A stretch of 7,632 bases of DNA from Candidatus Zixiibacteriota bacterium. Its GTDB lineage: Bacteria; Zixibacteria; MSB-5A5; GN15; FEB-12. Below the pieces are notes generated by a model, which saw only the letters and a program-made list of their open reading frames with translations, did no database searches and was not told where the DNA came from. The first letter of the stretch is position 1. Each line of letters begins with the position of its first letter. The position numbers were made by a program, and so were the translations under genes. The stretch spans positions 1 to 7,632 of the forward strand of contig JAGLXI010000313.1 in the NCBI GenBank assembly GCA_023132995.1, given 5' to 3'. Positions 5,711-7,632 of the stretch are shown one piece after another.

Positions 5711-6604
5711 TCAAAAACCGCCGTCGGCCTCGATCTCAGACATGAGGTCCTCCCCGACTTCGAGTTGGTCATAGCCGTACTCGACAGACCGGTAGAGAAC
5801 CAGGAGTGATATACGTCGGTTGCGGGCGTCGAGCGGATTGTCCTCGATCATCGGAAATCTGTCAGCGTAGCCTCGGACTTCGCGCACCTGTCCATCTGCG
5901 AGACCGGATACCTCCATCAGTTGACGAGCCGCGTTAGCCCGGTCGGTGGACAGTTCCCAGTTGGTGTAGTCCCTGCCGCCGGTGAAAGAGGCGTCGGTGT
6001 GGCCCTCGATTACCAGGCGGTTGTCGATTCGCCCTAATTCGCGGGCGATCGTTATAAGGATTATGGCGCTTTTCTGCAGGAGTTTGGCCGAGCCGGGCTC
6101 ATAGAAAGCCGGGGAGTTCTCCGACTCGTTGAGCACTATTCGCAACCCCTCCGCCGTCAACTTCAGCCTGATATTCTTCTTCAGCCGGTGGAAAGCCTCA
6201 TGCTTCTGAAGCTCCTGCAGGATGGCTTTGGCCGCCGAACTCATTTGTTGTTTCTCTACATCCGAGGGGCCGCTGGCGCCTTCGTCAGACTTCTGGCTCT
6301 TGCGCCCCATTGAGGGATGTTCGGAGGGTATGACCGAAGATGAACCGTCCAGAACTCCGGCGCCTCCAGACTGGCGGCCGGCGGCTGCACGCCGCATGTA
6401 GTTGCCCGGATCCTGAAAGAAGCCGGCCACCGCCTCCCGCACCTCGGGTTTCTGACCAACCAGCCACATGACCAGGAAAAAGGCCATCATGGCCGTCATG
6501 AAATCGGCAAAGGCGACTTTCCAGGAACCGCCATGGTGGGCTGCGTGGCCTCCCTTGACCTTTTTTACGATTATCGGTTGTTGCTGATCCGAGCCGTTGG
6601 CCAT
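5711..6604 (-). CDS. motB: Flagellar motor stator protein MotB
   Basis: The 297-residue MotB subunit of the flagellar stator couples ion flow to torque and anchors the complex to peptidoglycan. The N-terminus PIIVKKVKGGHAAHHGGSWK is cytoplasmic. A single membrane helix follows (about residues 30-49, VAFADFMTAMMAFFLVMWLV). It carries the ion-binding Asp34, the equivalent of Asp32 in E. coli. A plug-like amphipathic segment comes next (QKPEVREAVAGFFQDPGNYM, 51-70), then a Ser/Gly-rich linker (about 75-120). The OmpA-like peptidoglycan-binding domain has FYEPGSAKL (167-175), VIEGHTDA (198-205), NWELSTDRANAARQLM (215-230), GYADRFP (245-251) and NPLDARNRRISLLV (256-269). The helix sequence matches proton-type E. 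coli MotB closely. It follows motA by 6 bases, so translation is probably coupled. The acidic tail ends DGGF. Confidence 0.96.
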   Translation of the reverse strand: MANGSDQQQPIIVKKVKGGHAAHHGGSWKVAFADFMTAMMAFFLVMWLVGQKPEVREAVAGFFQDPGNYMRRAAAGRQSGGAGVLDGSSSVIPSEHPSMGRKSQKSDEGASGPSDVEKQQMSSAAKAILQELQKHEAFHRLKKNIRLKLTAEGLRIVLNESENSPAFYEPGSAKLLQKSAIILITIARELGRIDNRLVIEGHTDASFTGGRDYTNWELSTDRANAARQLMEVSGLADGQVREVRGYADRFPMIEDNPLDARNRRISLLVLYRSVEYGYDQLEVGEDLMSEIEADGGF

Positions 6605-6610
6605 AAGACC

Positions 6611-7471
6611 CTACTTCTTCTTGGAGGCGTTGCAGGCTTCTTCAAGCTCCAGAAAACCCGGCCGGACTTCTGAGGCCAGGGCCCGCCGGGCGAACTCCAC
6701 GGCAATAACGCCGGCTACGCCCTTGTTAAATGCCAGCAGTGCGTGTTTCATGCAGGCTACATACTGAGTCTTGTCTTCCACGCGGCGCTTAAGGCTGGCT
6801 GCCAAGGGGCCCACAAATCCGTAACAGGCCAGGATTCCCAGGAAAGTGCCGACCAGGGCAGCGGCGACGTTATGGCCGATTTCCTCCGGAGGGCCGTTGA
6901 TGTGAGCCATCGTTATTACAATCCCTAAGACAGCGGCCACGATACCAAGACCCGGCAGCGAGTCGGCAGTGTTGTTCAGGGCGGTTGGGGGAGCCATCTC
7001 CTCCTCGTGCAAAGCCTCGATATCGCTGTCCATCAAGTCCTCAAGATCGTGAGGTTGCACGGCGCCGGAAATAATAACCCGCATCGTATCAGCAAAAAAG
7101 GCGATGGCTTCGTGGTTGCTCAGGAACTTGGGGTAGCGCTGAAGGATTTCGCTTTCTTCCGGGTGCTCGATATGGTTTTCCAGTCCAACCAGGCCATCGC
7201 GGCGGGCAACGTTGAATATCTCAAACATCATGACCAGCAGATCGAGGAAGTCCTTCTTGACGTATCCTCCTCCCTTGAGAACGCCCATAATCTGCGCGAT
7301 CATGGCCTTGAGCGTCCCCATCGGGGTCGAAATAAGCAGTGCTCCGATAGCTGCCCCGCCGATAATCAGCACCTCGTTGGGTTGGTTGAGCGCCAGTATC
7401 TTACCACCGTGCCACATGTAGCCACCCAGCACGGAACCAATTACAACCGCCGCTCCGATGAGAGCAAACAT
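6611..7471 (-). CDS. motA: Flagellar motor stator protein MotA
   Basis: The 286-residue, four-helix inner-membrane subunit of the stator surrounds MotB and pushes on rotor protein FliG. Helices are visible at about residues 2-20, 33-51, 171-189 and 202-222. The key residues fall at the same numbers as in E. coli MotA: Arg90 and Glu98 in the cytoplasmic loop (VARRDGLVGLENHIEHP), Pro173 (DSLPGLGIVAAVLGIV) and Pro222 (YGFVGPLAASLKRR). The large cytoplasmic loop holds the usual DLEDLMDSDIEALHEE stretch. The length and these matches indicate the long proton-type MotA rather than the shorter PomA type. It is the first gene of a motA-motB operon reading leftward and convergent with the polysaccharide operon. 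The ATG is supported by a strong ribosome binding site. Confidence 0.96.
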   Translation of the reverse strand: MFALIGAAVVIGSVLGGYMWHGGKILALNQPNEVLIIGGAAIGALLISTPMGTLKAMIAQIMGVLKGGGYVKKDFLDLLVMMFEIFNVARRDGLVGLENHIEHPEESEILQRYPKFLSNHEAIAFFADTMRVIISGAVQPHDLEDLMDSDIEALHEEEMAPPTALNNTADSLPGLGIVAAVLGIVITMAHINGPPEEIGHNVAAALVGTFLGILACYGFVGPLAASLKRRVEDKTQYVACMKHALLAFNKGVAGVIAVEFARRALASEVRPGFLELEEACNASKKK

Positions 7472-7477
7472 CTCCCG

Positions 7478-7485
7478 CCTTCTCC
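7478..7485 (-). promoter_or_regulatory. Ribosome binding site of motA
   Basis: On the minus strand GGAGAAGG stands 6 bases before the motA ATG (7471). This is a strong Shine-Dalgarno match and fixes the start. Confidence 0.7.
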
Positions 7486-7495
7486 AGGAATACCT

Positions 7496-7511
7496 GTAAT
7501 TACGTCATTAC
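7496..7511. promoter_or_regulatory. Near-palindrome upstream of motA, possible operator
   Basis: GTAATTACGTCATTAC is a 16-bp sequence with 7 of 8 positions symmetric in each arm. It lies 24 bases upstream of the motA start codon. Its size and position suit a dimeric DNA-binding protein. A weak promoter candidate lies upstream on the same strand (TTTACC, 18 bases, CATAAC; plus coordinates 7556-7527). I see no good sigma-28 or sigma-54 flagellar promoter in 7472-7632. Confidence 0.3.
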
Positions 7512-7588
7512 TGCAATCAACCTACTGTTATGTGTTTTCGACATCTTGGCGGTAAACCTGAATGTCCCTGAGGTGGTGAAGAACCGTT

Positions 7589-7632
7589 TTAGGGCGGCAG
7601 ACAGGCATCCGGCTGGTTCAGGGCTGCCACGG
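7589..7632 (-). CDS. Possible 3' end of an unidentified gene upstream of motA
   Basis: From the right window edge a minus-strand frame reads VAALNQPDACLPP and stops at TAA (7591-7589). Codons are G/C-ending like motAB. Thirteen codons are too few to identify a family or to be sure it is coding. A different frame holds a 26-codon ATG-to-TAA reading (7608-7528), which I find less convincing. Confidence 0.2.
   Translation of the reverse strand, partial: VAALNQPDACLPP

Noticed and set aside
7007..7555. A 182-codon plus-strand reading frame antisense to motA
   Set aside because: It lies opposite motA, which is certain from its conserved residues. The antisense protein has no recognisable motif or supported start, so it is a shadow of motA codon bias.
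7528..7608. A 26-codon minus-strand ORF upstream of motA
   Set aside because: Too short, no family match and no clear ribosome binding site. It overlaps the more GC-ending frame that ends at 7589.
1..7632. CRISPR arrays, tRNA, rRNA and tandem arrays
   Set aside because: No regularly spaced direct repeats, tRNA-like cloverleaf or rRNA sequence was seen. The only sizeable direct repetition is the triplicated rhodanese coding sequence.

Overview
The window holds two convergent gene blocks and a compositionally distinct left flank. From about 1950 to the right end the DNA is GC-rich with G/C-ending codons. The first ~1.5 kb is clearly AT-rich: by hand count, bases 541-600 have 17/60 G+C and bases 2581-2640 have 37/60. 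The source looks like a motile, diderm, environmental bacterium. It has a lipoprotein signal, a MotA/MotB stator of the Escherichia coli type, and nucleotide-sugar genes for surface polysaccharide. No marker gene fixes the phylum; a deltaproteobacterial-type or Zixibacteria-like lineage would fit, but that is inference only.

Layout, left to right. Bases 1-183 are the 3' end of a membrane-protein gene. Bases 288-1514 encode a secreted lipoprotein with three tandem rhodanese (sulfurtransferase) domains, all with an intact catalytic cysteine. Bases 1516-1770 are a wrecked IS3-family transposase: orfA with a +1 frameshift, then an orfB fragment after an internal deletion. Composition changes across this scar. 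A near-consensus sigma-70 promoter lies at 1838-1866.

Bases 1950-5271 form a tight three-gene plus-strand operon: GDP-mannose 4,6-dehydratase (gmd), a GDP-4-keto-6-deoxy-mannose reductase (rmd-like), and a UDP-N-acetylhexosamine 6-dehydrogenase of the WbpA/WecC type. Together these would supply GDP-D-rhamnose and a UDP-N-acetylhexosaminuronate for O-antigen or exopolysaccharide. No glycosyltransferase is in view.

Bases 5274-5453 look like a MITE (non-autonomous transposable element) with perfect 14-bp terminal inverted repeats, starting 2 bp after the operon's last stop codon. Bases 5515-5534 are a rho-independent terminator for the opposite strand. Bases 5601-5682 can fold into a long imperfect hairpin in the 3' UTR of motB. 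On the minus strand, motA (7471-6611) and motB (6604-5711) form the flagellar stator operon. Just upstream of motA are a good ribosome binding site and a near-palindrome that may be an operator.

The core genes are recognisable families, and no clearly new multi-gene system is visible. The most interesting items are the triple-rhodanese lipoprotein with its Cys-Gly-Gly tail, the mobile-element junction with a promoter, the MITE, and the structured mot 3' UTR.
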